From positions 120,341,501-120,405,500 of the forward strand of contig NC_090989.1 in NCBI RefSeq assembly GCF_041146395.1: a stretch of DNA of 64,000 nt. The letters run 5' to 3'. Positions 23,141-34,850 of this stretch are shown in pieces. The notes under the pieces are model-generated. The model did no database searches. It was not told the origin of the DNA and worked only from the letters and a program-made list of their open reading frames with translations. Every line of letters starts with the position of its first letter. The first letter of the stretch is position 1. A program made the translations under genes and the position numbers. Source of the stretch: Eulemur rufifrons (taxonomy: Eukaryota; Chordata; Mammalia; Primates; Lemuridae).

Positions 23141-23264
23141 GGGGGGTTGAGGTAGGTGGTCAAAGAAGGCTACACAAAGGAGTTGACACTGGAATGGGGT
23201 TTTGCAGGTCAAATAGGAGTTTGCTGCTGGCTAAGGAGATGGGGAATGGAATGGTGTTCTGGGT

Positions 23265-23480
23265 ACAAACGTGTAAATGTCCTGTAAATTCTCAAACATT
23301 AGTTACTGTGATCACTGGGTACGACTACATATGATATCCCTTTCCACTTTATTGTGATGATTCCCTGTGTTAGACCACAAGCCCCTCAAATGACATCCTG
23401 TCTTTTTCATCCCTGGAAGTTTTCCCAGTTCCTTGCATATAGTAAGTACTCAATAAATATTTATTGAAGGAATAAATCAC
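23265..23480 (+). mobile_element. L2 LINE 3' end, sense
   Basis: 'GACCACAAGCCCCTCAAATGACATCCTGTC', 'CAGTTCCTTGCATATAGTAAGTACTCAATAAATATTTATTGAAGGAAT' is the classic L2 3' terminus. Confidence 0.85.
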
Positions 23481-23789
23481 TTTCTTTGAAAGGTAACATC
23501 ATCAACTGTGGGGTGTGCTGCATGTAAAATAGATTCTGTAAATTGCGTTTCATCATAAACACCGCGTGGGGGCTCAGCTTTTTCCTGGAAGGAAGTGAGA
23601 CTGCCTCATCCACAGTGATGCTACTTCTTTACTGTTCTCTGCGACCCGTTAAATGCCTCTCTCTGCTATTCCAAGCATCACAAACGTGACTATGACAAAT
23701 GCCACCAAGGAAGAGGTAGCCCTCCACTCTGGGGCATGACTCATGAGCAGTATTTTTCCCTGGTGATGATGATGGTGTGTTTTTAGCTT

Positions 23790-23930
23790 TAAGGTCAGAA
23801 GACATAGGTTTGCGTCCAGGCTTTACCCGTAACCAGGTGCATTACTTAGTCTGTCTAGGCGCCCATTTCTCCATCTATAAGTTGAGGGAGTTATCTCTCC
23901 TGGGTTCCAGAGAGCTGTGATGCTACACCC
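23790..23930 (+). mobile_element. MIR SINE fragment, sense
   Basis: 'GCGTCCAGGCTTTACCC', 'TTCTCCATCTATAAGTTGAGG' follows MIR order. Confidence 0.65.
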
Positions 23931-24009
23931 CTGTATTCTGTCTACCTGGTGTCTGTGTGTCTGGGTCAGCTTCTTTTATCTCAAGTTACTGCTTTCTTCG
24001 AAGTGAAGC

Positions 24010-24225
24010 TCCTGATAATGATGCAGCTAAGGGTAGAGGTTTGGCATTCCAACCCTGGGATTGGCTGTGTGGCCTCAGGGAGTTTACTTAACCTCTCTGT
24101 GCTTCAGTCCCTTCATCTGTAAATTGGGGATAATAGTAGTACTTGTTTCATAGAGTTTCTGTGGTGCTTAAATGAGCTATTACAGTGCTTAGAACAGTGC
24201 CTGGCATGTGTAATGCAACACAAAC
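24010..24225 (+). mobile_element. MIR SINE, sense
   Basis: Almost full length: 'GGCTGTGTGGCCTCAGGGAGTTTACTTAACCTCTCTGTGC', 'CATCTGTAAATTGGGGATAATAGTAGTAC', 'TTAGAACAGTGCCTGGCATG'. Confidence 0.93.
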
Positions 24226-26129
24226 CTTTTCTGTTTCTCTTTTACTGATCACTCGAGGAAAGAGCCAGTGCTGGGAGGAGAGAAAGCGACCTTGAAGAGC
24301 GCCACCTCACCCACATGGAGGCTGCAGAGAGCTTCACTGGTATCCCAGCTTGCCTGATGTTCCTTGGAGCTCCTGGGGCCTGGATTCCCTCGTGGCCAGG
24401 ACAGGGCTTGCCTGAGGCAGGCACTGAAATGGAGAAAGAATTCCCACATTCTTGAGGGGAGGGAGACCTTTGGGAGAGTGAAAAGTAGATTTTGTTGTGG
24501 GGACACAAAGTGTCACTAAATAGAGACATATGGTGGCATAATACTTCAAAAATTAACTGGTGATATTCCCTGGCCCTACCTCATGTCCCTCTTCCCATGG
24601 CCTTTTACCAGTCAACCTCGGCTATTCCGAATGTATTTCCTAATGGGAGGGGTTTCATAATCTAGAGAAAGCAAGGCCCACTTTTGTTTTTTGGGTTGCA
24701 AAGGCGTAGTCCTTGGGGGCCCAGAAAGAACTCTATGAGGTGATTTCTAGCAAGCTTCCTCTCTCTACCCACTACCAGCAAGGGCAGGCTAAGGTTTCCC
24801 ACCCTGGGCAGGGGTTGGGGGCTGGGGAGAAAGTGAAGAGCGTGCAGGTGTGGGGGCTCCTGTGGAGCTATGAAGGGACACTGCTGGGCTCTCCCTTCTG
24901 GAAAGAACCTGCCGTTCAGCTGGGAGGGGTGCAGCTGACTGAGAGCCTGTAGAATCGGGGCCTTCAGGATTCACCTCGGTGTCTGAGCCAAGCCTACACT
25001 CTTCCCAGGCAGCTCCAGCAATAATGATCGGGCACAGCTGGGGTACTAGGGCCTGGCCATTGAGCCCAATGCAGGACCCCTCCAATGGGTGGTCTTTTCT
25101 CCAGAGCTCCCTCTTTGGTTGGTGGAGACTTTGTTAACTCTTCGTAGCAGACTGAAGCATTCCTGCCCAATCCTGCTTCCTCTCCCTTCATCTTCATAGA
25201 TGTCCCCCTTCCTCTCCTCTCCCCTCAACAAACCTCTTATACTTGAAACTCCATTTCAGTGTCTGCTTCCCAGGTGACCAAAGGGCACAGCCCCTGAGAA
25301 AGGTGTGGCCCAAAGAGGGAGCAGTAACTCCCCAGCTAGGTTTGGTGATCCAAGGCAGAGGGCACTTGTACCCATGTGTGGGCAGAACCTGGTGGAGGCA
25401 ACTAGACCCCACAGAAGAAATGGCTCCTGGTATACACTGGCACTTGGGGACTTAGCTTCCTGAGTGTCTCTCGGCTTCGTGTGGTCAGATATGGAGAGGG
25501 GCATTGGCAGTAGCCAAGAGAGAGCTTGGGGTCAGGAATGGAGTGGTGACTTGACGTGACCTGAATGGACACATGACAGGATGGGCAGGAGGACACCTTA
25601 GCAGATGCCAGCGAGGACACAGGAAGATTTCTCCCACTCGTGCACTATGTAAGGACACCACACAGCCTGCTGGGGTGAGGTTGGGAAGGACCCTGCATTA
25701 ACTAAGACTGTTTATATCCCTCAGGGGCCTGGGGGCTCAAATGAGTAATGGTATTCTCTTTCAGGAAAATAAAAGAGATTGAAAGACTAAATTTCTTGCC
25801 CACCTGTGCTTGTGGCCTAAGATTTGTACTTAGTCCAGACAACACCATCTGAAGGCAGGAGGCTGAGCCTGAAGAGCCAGGAGGATTCTCAAGGCCAAGG
25901 GCACAGCTCTCCCCTCTCTTTCCCATTCAGGACACATGACCTCCCTCTCACGGCCACCCAAAGGTCCAAGCAGCTCCTAATCCCCACAGCTGGCTCTGGA
26001 AAGGCTTTGCCCCTCTGAGCCGTGGGGCTGGCGTGGAATTGGCCGCGGCTGGGAGGCTGGTTTACACCACGGCAGATTGCAAGCAGGCACGCCAAACCCA
26101 GGCTGCAGGAGACTCAAGGACGCAGCAGC
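24226..26129. other. Unassigned, GC-richer stretch
   Basis: Many short overlapping frames on both strands, none recognised. The part at about 25130-25270 (ending CTTGAAACTCCATTTCAGTGTCTGCTTCCCAGG) resembles the end of an old repeat I cannot name. I do not call a gene. Confidence 0.4.
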
Positions 26130-26404
26130 AGGACTTGAAGTGATGTGACTTTATTCAGGAGTCGGAGGCAGCGGCAGGCAGCCAGGAGCAGAGATGGGAG
26201 GGCAGGATGTGGGCTGGATGGGAAGCAGCTTCAGCAGGTCTTGTAGGTTGGCCAAAGGAGAGTGGAGAGGAACAAGCAGCGGGCAGGAAGGATGCGAGGC
26301 CCTGGCCAGCTCCAGGCTTTCACTGGCTCTGCTGTGCCTCCTGCCATGGGCGGAAAACATCTGGATGCAGCAAGGAGGGGGTGGGGCATGTGTTTATCTC
26401 CTAA
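26130..26404 (-). other. Possible 3'-terminal exon / polyadenylation region, minus strand
   Basis: Read on the minus strand there is an acceptor-like tract (CCTCCTTGCTGCATCCAG, ending near 26362), then GC-rich sequence containing a 69-codon frame (26360 to 26151), then a polyadenylation signal in 'CTGAATAAAGTCACATCAC' near 26144-26155. The block falls outside the repeats I can name. The frame (starting MFSAHGRRHSRASE) matches no protein I know and could be untranslated or chance. It may instead be a decayed retrocopy. I assign no gene. Confidence 0.22.
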
Positions 26405-26559
26405 CCCCTGAACCAGAGCAATGGCTTGGAGCCCTCCACTTCTCTGTGAAAGGAGTTGGGGTCGAAATGTGATAAGTGAATGCCTGGACAATCTGCCTTC
26501 TGAGTTATTCTTCTCTTCACCATACGGATAGTCTTCCCTTTCTCTAAGTTCATTTGTCA

Positions 26560-26900
26560 TACCTCTGTTTGAATAATTCCAATTCTTTCTTTTGCTTCAG
26601 AGATGAAAGTCCAAGCTTCCTCAGCCTGGCATTGAAAGGCCTCCAGGGTCTGGCCCCTGCCTCCCTCTCCAACATGGCTGTTCTTCAACTCCTGTTGACA
26701 CGATGTATTGATCTGTGAGTCAGTCCTCCAATGGGCCTTACGTGTTCCTGACCCTATGTTCTTGGGCGAGGCCTTCTTTAACTGCTTCCCTCCTGCATCT
26801 CCACCAAACCAATTGTCTCCAGTCTTCAAGATCAGCTGGGATTTCATTTCCTCCTTGAAGCTCTTTGCTTCCATCTGCCTTTCCATTCTCCTTCTCTCCC
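26560..26900 (+). mobile_element. L2 LINE 3' region, sense
   Basis: 'GGCATTGAAAGGCCTCCAGGGTCTGGCCCCTGCCTCCCTCTCC' and 'GGCGAGGCCTTCTTTAACTGC' are typical L2 wording. Confidence 0.75.
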
Positions 26901-27149
26901 CATCTCCCCCTACCTCCTGCCCCAAATGTATAAGAGCAGCTGCTTCTCTTCACTCACCCCAAAGGAACATGAGAGTAATTATCCTCACCCCCGTCTCCTC
27001 TATACCTCACTAGATAGCCTTGTGTTTTTGCCCCAAATTAATAACAATGTGATAACCAAACACCAAACATCAATCTTCGATCACCATCAAAAGAAATTCA
27101 AATATTGAATATTTAATATTTTTAAAAATAGAAATTTTTAAGTGTTGAT
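26901..27149. other. Unassigned stretch
   Basis: AT-rich end; nothing recognised. Confidence 0.4.
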
Positions 27150-27345
27150 CAGTTAATACCAATTTGATGGTGAGTACATGTGGTGCCACACCTAATGGGT
27201 GCAGTGCGCACCGCCTGGGGGATGGACACGCTTGAAGCTCTGACTCGGGTGGGGCAAAGGCAATATATGTAACCTAAACATTTGTGCCCCTGTCATATGC
27301 TGAAATAAAAAAATTAAATAAAAATAATTATAATAAGAGTAGAAA
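27150..27345 (+). mobile_element. L1 3' end, sense, severely 5'-truncated
   Basis: 'GGGTGCAGTGCGCACCGCC', 'GGACACGCTTGAAGCTCTGACTC', 'TATATGTAACCTAAACATTTGTGCCCC', then 'GCTGAAATAAAAAAATT'. It is the same 3' UTR as the L1 ending at about 30390. A possible short target duplication (TAGAAATT near 27130 and 27340) is only suggestive. Confidence 0.88.
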
Positions 27346-27934
27346 TTCTAACCACAGAGATAAAGTCATCTTCACCAAGAATTAGCGTGCATTTGGCCAT
27401 ATTTCCTGGCTCCATTTTCAAACACTCACTCCCAAGTGGGGAGAGGAGATTTTCTTTGCATTTATGCTGCACTGCACTGGCCATTTGTAACATCTGCAAA
27501 GACATCTGGATAATTTAATTTTCATAAGCATTGATATGTTTGTGGCTCTTTAAACACATTCAAGATGAGTGAGGAAGGAAAATGACCACAAGTTCCTGTA
27601 AAAACAATTTGTATGAGTGGCAAGGGAGGGTTTTCAATGTTGTTTTTTTGGACCCACTGGCCGAGGGTGGGCAGGAATGCCAGGCTGAGCGGTGGGCAGG
27701 GTGCAGAGCCTGGGGGCTGGGAGGTGCTAGAGAGGAAAGCTGAGGCCTGGTTCTGGGGAGGAGGCATTGGTTTCACATCCTACTGTGTCCATTGTGCTGG
27801 ATCTAAGAAGGCTTGGCCCATGTGTTACAGGAACCAAGCTAAGAGGGCAAGGGGCTGCAGGGGACCTCTGCTCCTGACAGCATGTGGGATTTTCAGTCAC
27901 GCACAAGCCCTTTACCTTCTGAGGAAGCTGCTTG
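27346..27934. other. Unassigned stretch
   Basis: A 131-codon plus-strand frame (27613-28008) has no recognisable content and runs into a MIR. Nothing else is recognised. Confidence 0.4.
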
Positions 27935-28135
27935 GTGGGGAGTGGAAAGTGTGTGGGATTAGGAGCTGGACAAATCTGGGTTCAAATCTAATTCTGTTCC
28001 TGCACTGATATGGTTTGGGGAAGGTCACGTCCTCTGCTGGAGCACCAGTCCAGTTTCCTTGACTCTAAAATGAGAATAACATGTTTTCTGTTATGCTAGT
28101 ATAATACCAGATACTTAGTGGAAACTCAGTAAAAG
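27935..28135 (+). mobile_element. MIR SINE, sense
   Basis: 'GGATTAGGAGCTGGACAAATCTGGGTTCAAATC', 'GACTCTAAAATGAGAATAAC', 'ACTCAGTAAAAGCTG'. Confidence 0.8.
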
Positions 28136-29861
28136 CTGTAGCCTTTGGCAGCAGCACTGGGCCGCGAGAGGGGTTTCTTTGGACGTGCCATGCCTAGGCC
28201 GGCTCAGCACATGGCACATAGGCCGGTCACTGAGGGTAAGGCTGACTTGATGAGAGGAGCTAGGACACCACGAGAGTCCATCTAGGCAGGGGGATGTTGG
28301 GCCTCTGGCTCTGACAAAACTTTATTATTTGGAAACCTGAACCTTCCTGCCATTCTGCCAGGAGGCATGCTGGGTTCCTAGACAGAGCTGTCTAGTTCCT
28401 TGCCTATTAGTGTGTTGTTTGTCAGCGTGGGGCCGACGTAGCAGAATCCAGCGACAGCTTTCACCTCCCGACTGCCAGGAAAGGCAGCCACTTCACCTGC
28501 ATGTGCTCTGCAGCCATCTCTGAGGCAACCAGCTCACGTCTGCCGTAAGAGACATTGGAATCTTTACCAAGAATCCACAGGCTGAGGCATTTCCCAGCGT
28601 CGGTCAGTAAAAGCTAGTTATATTTAATTTGGGTGAGAAGAAAAAATTACTATATAGTATATATAGTCCAGCACTCAAAGTCTCTAAGTGGTTGCCTTTT
28701 TATGGTATAACTGTAATTCAGAAAAGTTGAATTTGAAAAATCCATATTTTAAATTTAGCATGTTGATTCCCTTTTTAATTATAAAATTATAATAGTTCCT
28801 ATGGGGGAAATTACCCTGAGGCATAATAAAAACACATTAAAAATGTAGTCATCCTGGAGAAATTAATCTATTCAAGTTAAAAATTTCAGTCTCCAATAAA
28901 ATATCAATAAAATGATTCAGTGTTGCTGAAATCAGTATTGCTGAATATGGCTTCTGGTGTTTCAGATTGTTCAATGTGTGGCTTATGATAAGAGTGCTAA
29001 TAACTGCCTTTTCTAGTCCTGAGCACAGCCCGACTCACTCACCTTGGTCTCTCCCAGGTCTGGAAAGCAGCCTATGGACTCACCCTGGTATTCCAGCCAG
29101 CCCTCAGGATCCTCCTCCCCTGTTCTCAAACCATTCTGACCTAAACTAAATCTTTTATTCAGTTATGAACTCTGGGCTCCATGAACAATCCTTGCCCCAT
29201 TTTTCTCAGGCCTTTGTTCCTACAAATTTGGAGTTTGGTCCTCATCTCTGCAGTGAGACTGGGCTCATTGAGTTCTTTTTCCCCTGTGCAGTCACCAGAA
29301 GGAGCTCCCAGAATGTGCACTGCCCTTTGGAACTCAATGCTTACCCCAAACCCTGTGGACCTCCTACACTGGGTACAGGGGAGAAACCTGAAGAGAATGG
29401 GGGATTCCACTGAAGTTGGAAAAAGCTTCCTCCACACCTCTGTACACTGTGATCACCTGAGATGACAGGACCTCAGGTCAATAGGCTGAGTGTGGGGAAG
29501 AGGCAGGATTGAAGCCAGGGCCAAAGTAGGAAGGGACAGAACAGGGAAGACATAAAGGCATAAAATAACTTCTTTCTGAATCGTTACCCCAAGAAATGAG
29601 CCTGATCCATGGCTGAGAGGGGTTGCTGGAAGAAGGAATAAGTTGCTTGGAGTACAGATGGATGGAGAGGGACGGGAGAAAGAGAAAGGAAAAAGAAACT
29701 AAAGAAGGATACTTATTTCTATTGTTCTGAAACAATGTTTGGAACCTAAGCCATAGAATAAACAATAAGAAAAACAATGAAAACAAAAACAACACAACAA
29801 CAAATTCTCCTTCAATCCTATTTTCTCCTCTTGCTTATTTTCTGCTCTCATTCAAGTTTCT
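28136..29861. other. Unassigned stretch
   Basis: About 1.7 kb with no repeat I can name with confidence. The middle (28620-28920) is AT-rich. Frames around 29159-29465 lie on both strands with no known domain. Confidence 0.4.
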
Positions 29862-30486
29862 AGAAAGAGGAACCTGTGGTGCATATTTTTCCATTCTTGG
29901 GATACTTCACTTAATAGAATGGGTTCCAACTCTCTCCAGGAGAACAAAAGAGATTCTATATCACCATTATTTCTTATAGCTGAGTAATACTCCATGGTGT
30001 ATATATATATATATATATATATACCACATTTTACTAATCCACTCATGTATTTATGGGCATTTGGGTTGTTTCCACATCTTTGCAATTGTGAATTGTTCTT
30101 CTATTAAGTGAAGTATCCCAAGAATGGAAAAATAAGCACCACATATACTCACCAGCAAATTGGTTTCCCTGATCATCACCTAAGTGCACATTTGGGAATA
30201 ACACCAATTGGGTGTCGGACAGAGGTGGGGGGTGGGGGGAGGGGATGGGTGTATACCTACATGATGAGTGCGATGCGCACTGTCTGGGGAATGGACATGC
30301 TTGAAGCTCTGACTTGGGGGGGATGGGGGGGCATGGGCAATATACATAACCTGAACTTTTGTACCCCCATAATAAGCTGAAATAAAAAAAAGAAGAAATA
30401 AGGAATTAAAAATAAAATTTCAATCAATTAGAAAATAAATAAAATGAATGTATGACATTAAAAAGAAAGAAAGAAAGAGGAACCTG
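29862..30486 (+). mobile_element. Twin-primed (5'-inverted) L1 insertion with target duplication
   Basis: Two L1 pieces meet head to head. 29877-30095 is antisense L1 (3' part of ORF2). About 30100-30390 is sense L1 3' UTR, ending GCTGAAATAAAAAAAAG. About 40 bp of L1 (CTATTAAGTGAAGTATCCCA...) is present in both halves. The whole is flanked by the perfect 15-bp duplication AGAAAGAGGAACCTG at 29862-29876 and 30472-30486. This is the standard twin-priming product. About 80 bp of AT-rich sequence (30395-30471) sits between the first A-run and the right duplication. Confidence 0.92.
30001..30024. repeat. (AT)n microsatellite inside the inverted L1 half
   Basis: Twelve AT units at the place where the reference L1 reads 'CATGGTATATATGTACCACA', so it is an expansion of an L1-internal seed. 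Confidence 0.95.
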
Positions 30487-30559
30487 AACTTTCTGTATCC
30501 ACTTTCTTATTTCCCATCTACTCGTGGACCAATTTCATCTTGTCATTTTGTCCCTGTCC

Positions 30560-30990
30560 TGATATGAAACCATTTTTTCAGTTACCTCCAGGATGTCAAA
30601 CCCAGTGGACTCTTTCATTCTTCATCTTACTTGACCCCTGCGTTGTTATGGATACATTGACCACTTTTTTGTTCCTGGCTTTTGTGACATCGACCTCTCT
30701 TCATCTTCTTCCCTTCATGGTGGCACCTTTTCATTCTCCCTTTTAAGCAACTATGTCACTGTCTGGCTATTGAAAATTTGTGGTCCACGACTACATTTTT
30801 GAATTTCTTCTCTGCATTTTTTCCTAGTTATCTCTTCTATGCCTATGACTTCTACTACTATGTATAGGCATAGAAGCCGTAGGCATATCTCCAAACTCAA
30901 TCTCTTTCCTGAGCTCATTATAAATTTCCCTCGGATATATTCAACCCTTCAAAACCTACATTTCCTCTTGTACTGACTTTCTTCTTATTA
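30560..30990 (+). mobile_element. L2 LINE coding-region fragment, sense
   Basis: 'CATCTTACTTGACCCC', 'GATACATTGACCACTTT', 'CTGGCTTTTGTGACATCGACC', 'TCTATGCCTATGACTTC', 'CATATCTCCAAACTCAATCTC' follow the L2 reverse-transcriptase text. It is old and frame-broken. Confidence 0.6.
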
Positions 30991-31184
30991 GAACATGGGA
31001 GGTGAGTCCTCTGCATCAGGTAGAGAGGAGAGAGAGCAGCAGTAACAGTGAGCATGGTTGTTTCCAAAGCAAGAGATACCTAGAATGACAGAAAGTAGGT
31101 TTCATGCAGATTTCAGAGAAAAGATAAGCTACTGAAACAAGTTTAAGGGTCCTAGTGTCTCTCTTAATATCCATTATCAGTAAT

Positions 31185-32915
31185 TAAGATAGTGATATTT
31201 TGGTGCAAGGATAGATAAACAGACCAGTGGGACAGAATAGGGAGACCTAATTTCTACCAAAAGTATCACTGCAGTTCAGTGGGGGGAAAGGATAGTCTTT
31301 TCAGAGAACAGTGCTGCATTAGATATCCCTGTGGAAAACAATGGCCTTTGAAACCTGCCTTACACAGCACACCAATTAATTCAAGTTAGATAATAGAGCT
31401 AAACACGAAAAGTAAGACAGTAGAGCTCCTAGAAAAAATATATGAGAACACCTTCATGATCTTACATTTCTTAAATAAGACATGAGAAGCACCAGCCATA
31501 AAAGAAAAAATTTGTAAATTGGACTTCATTAAAATTAACAATGTCTGTTCATCAAAAGGCACCATTAAGAGAGTGAAAAAGCAATCCACGTACTTGGAGA
31601 AAATATTTGCAATACAAATATCTGACCAAGGACTCATACTGAGAATGTTTATAGAACTCTTATAAATAATATGGAAAGAGCAAACAGTTCACTTGAAAAT
31701 GGTTAATAGACTTGCCTAGGCCCTTCACAAAAGAAATTTTTCAAATGGCCAATAAACATGTGAAAAGTTCCTATCTTAGTCCATTTGAGCTGCAATAACA
31801 AGCTTACCACAACTAGGTGGCTTATAAATGATAGAAAATTATTTGTCACAGCTCTGAAGGCCGAGAAGTCTGAGCTCAAAGCCCTGGTAGATTTGGTGTC
31901 TGGTGAGGGCCTGCTTCCTCAGAGGTGGCCATTTTTTCACTGTGTCCTCAAACGGTGGAAGGGGTGAGGGATTTCTTTTGAGCTTCTTATGTAAAGGGCA
32001 CTAATCCTATTAATGAGGCTTCTGCCCCTGTGACCTAATCCCCTCCCAAAGGCCCCACCTCTAATACCATCACCTTGGGGGTTAGGATTTCAGCATAGGA
32101 ATTTGGGGAAGATCCAGACCATAGCAATTCCTCAACATCATTGCACATCAGGGAAATTCAGACTAACACTATAACTGGATACTGCCACGCAACTCTCTGA
32201 AAGGATAAAATTAAAAAGACTAACAGCTCAAGTGCAGACAAGGATGTGGAGCAATTAGGGCTCTCAAGTATTGCTGCTGGGAGTGTAAATGGGTACTACC
32301 ACTTTAAAACACTGTTTGGAAGTATCTATGGAAGCTAAACATACATTTATTCTATAACCAGTAATTATACTCCTGGATGTATACACAAGAAAAATGACTC
32401 TTAAGCCCATTGAAAGATAGGTATGAGAATATTTATGGCAGCATTATTTATAGTAGCACTGGAAACAATCCAAATGTCTATTGATAGTAGAATAGATAGA
32501 TATATTGTGCTATATTCACTCAATGGGATACTATACAGAATTATAAAAGAATAAATTATTGCTGTTTGACATAACATGGATAAATCTGACAGACATAATG
32601 ATGAGATAAAGAAACCAGACACAAGGATTATACATTGTATGATTCCTTTATATAATGTCCAAAAACAGGCAAAAGTAATCTATGGTGATAGAGATCAGAA
32701 CAGTGGTTACCTTTGGGGAATTCTGATGGGAGGGGACAGGAGGAAGCCTGCTGAAGTACTGGAAATATTCTATAGGGTGATCTGGGTGGTAGTTAAAGAG
32801 GTGTATACATCAGTTCAAATTCACTGAGTTGACACTTTAAAATCTATGTATTTTTCTTGGTCTGTAAGTTATACTTCAACTAAAAAATAAAATAAAAATA
32901 AAAATTTAGTTCAAT
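31185..32915 (+). mobile_element. L1 3' half, sense, split by an MST LTR
   Basis: A-rich sense L1 text (end of ORF2 and 3' UTR) runs from about 31185 to an A-rich tail at 32881-32910, interrupted at 31772-32126 by an LTR. Phrases include 'TTGGACTTCATTAAAATTAACAATGTC' and 'GGTTACCTTTGGGGAATTCTGATGGG'. ORF2 is broken by many stops. Confidence 0.88.
31772..32126 (-). mobile_element. MST-type (ERVL-MaLR) solo LTR, antisense
   Basis: On the minus strand it begins TGCTATGG, continues with 'CCCAAGGTGATGGTATTAGAGGTGGGGCC' and ends 'CTCAAATGGACTAAGATA'. The ~355-bp length fits a MaLR solo LTR. A 5-bp target duplication with one mismatch flanks it: GTTCC (31767-31771) and ATTCC (32127-32131). It interrupts an L1, so it is younger than that L1. 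Confidence 0.9.
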
Positions 32916-34850
32916 GGAATAAATGTTGATGATAAAAAGGACCTAAGAAATGTCAAAAGCTCCTGATATTTTGCCTTGAGTATTTATTTTTAATTGGAGC
33001 AGGATGGGGTGTACTTATATACGAATGAGGATGAGAGTTGTCTTAAATGCGCATTAAGACAATATCACATTGGACGAATCAGGACTTCTGGGTCACTATG
33101 CCTGATACCAGTGCCTGGTATCAGTGGATGGCCGGGGTCAAGCGACAAGGGAAAGCTGGCAGATACTAGGGACCTGAGGAGGGACAGTAACCAGCAAGGA
33201 CGAGGGAGTGGCTAGGGCTGAGCAGTGGGTACACCTGGAAATGATGAGGACAAGCAGGGACCAAAGAGGAGATTCGATCCCTGAGATAGCCTTGGGCTCC
33301 TGCTTCTGCGTCTCCTAGGCCTTCCACGGGCAGAGGGTCAGAGTGGCAGAGAACAGTTCTGGAGGGCCCGTTTGTCCTTGGCAATGGGAGCAACCTGCAT
33401 GGTCTGGGAAGGTGAGCCTGGACCATGAGTCAACAGATGCTTTTGTGACATCTAAGTCTTCCAAGGCATGTACCAAAAGCAAAAAGACAAGTTTCGGATG
33501 CAAATAAAATGTACATCACCATCATCAGCAAAAGATAAGTAAATATGATTCTTCAAATGCTGTTAGCTCTAAAATACAATCCTAAAAATCCCATATGATG
33601 CCAAGCCCCCAGAATCTCATATGGAAATAAACTTTTATTTTAAAAATAAACTATGAATTCATGCTGAGTAATGCAAAGAGGACTGATTATACTATAAAAC
33701 AAATTACTAAAGAATTAAGAGTAGGAAGGACATGGGACTGGGCTTCAGGAAAGTGTCTTATTGTCCAAGGGCCTCACTTCTGACTTCTAAAATTCTAATA
33801 TTAATCATCATTTGAAGATTCTGTGAAGATAAGTGTTCTACAAGTTAGATAAGCAAAAGCATGCAACAGGGTTTAAAGCAACATTTTTGGGTAGGAGCAT
33901 GGGGTTGATTCTCAAACATGGGTAGAATTTCTTAAAAATGATTTTACTTCTACACAAAGAAATAAAATTATTCTCAAATGCTCCCTTGGTAACCTATAAA
34001 AATCCTCCTTGCTGTTCTGGTTTGGGGTCAAAACCACAAAGGGGAAATGTTTTAAATTTATCTCTGCTCTGAAGCTCACATCATGATGTCATAAAAGTTC
34101 CCTGAACAATCCCCTAATTCTTCATGTTCTTCCATAGAATCAGCCCTGGGAGGCAGAATAAACCTTTCCTACAAATGGGAAGATTATCAGGGGAGCTGGG
34201 AGGTCGCTCTGCGTCTGCTGCCTGGACATCGTTGGGATGTAAGTGAGAAGCCACTAGCTTCAGATATGTTCACTTCCATTTAATTACATATTACATGTTT
34301 GGCTGAGAAAAAGTTCCAGTCCATTTAAGAATTAGCAGCAACTGTATAATAAATTCCAGGATTTAAGGAACAGAAAGTGAGAAGTGGAGTAAAAAGATTG
34401 ATGTGCCTTACTTAGCTATTTTGCCACTGCGGCTTCAAAAGGGAGAGGCTCAAGCGTGAGAGGTGGATCTGATTAGGAAAAATACACTGAAAAGAGACCA
34501 TCGTGAGGGATACACACTAAGTGTTCTTTACTTCCTCCTGCCAGCAGAAATGGAGTAAATGGATCATGTAAGAAGTAAATGTAAAACCCTTTCCGCGAAG
34601 AAGGCAGCTCTAATGTGAGGCCAGGGCTCCGGCTGATTCTGTCTCTGGCTCAGTCAAGCCCCGAGTGTTGGCTCCAGTCTTGCTGAGGTTGTTGCCTCGT
34701 CCTGAACAGACAACAGAATCCGCTTTTAGGCAAAAATTCAGAGGGCGAGGTGAGGTTTTAAGCACCTTTTAAAATACCCAAAAGAAGGTGTGGGAGCTAC
34801 CTACTCATCTGAAGCTGTCAATTCCTACAAACAACCCCTGCTGAAGACTT
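32916..34850. other. Unassigned stretch
   Basis: About 1.9 kb without a repeat I can name. A 9-bp perfect stem (CTGATACCA/TGGTATCAG) lies at 33102-33124. The 33166-33503 region is GC-richer with two minus-strand frames of no known content. Confidence 0.4.

Noticed and set aside
27613..28008. 131-codon plus-strand frame
   Set aside because: Its C-terminal third is a MIR SINE and the rest has no recognisable content.
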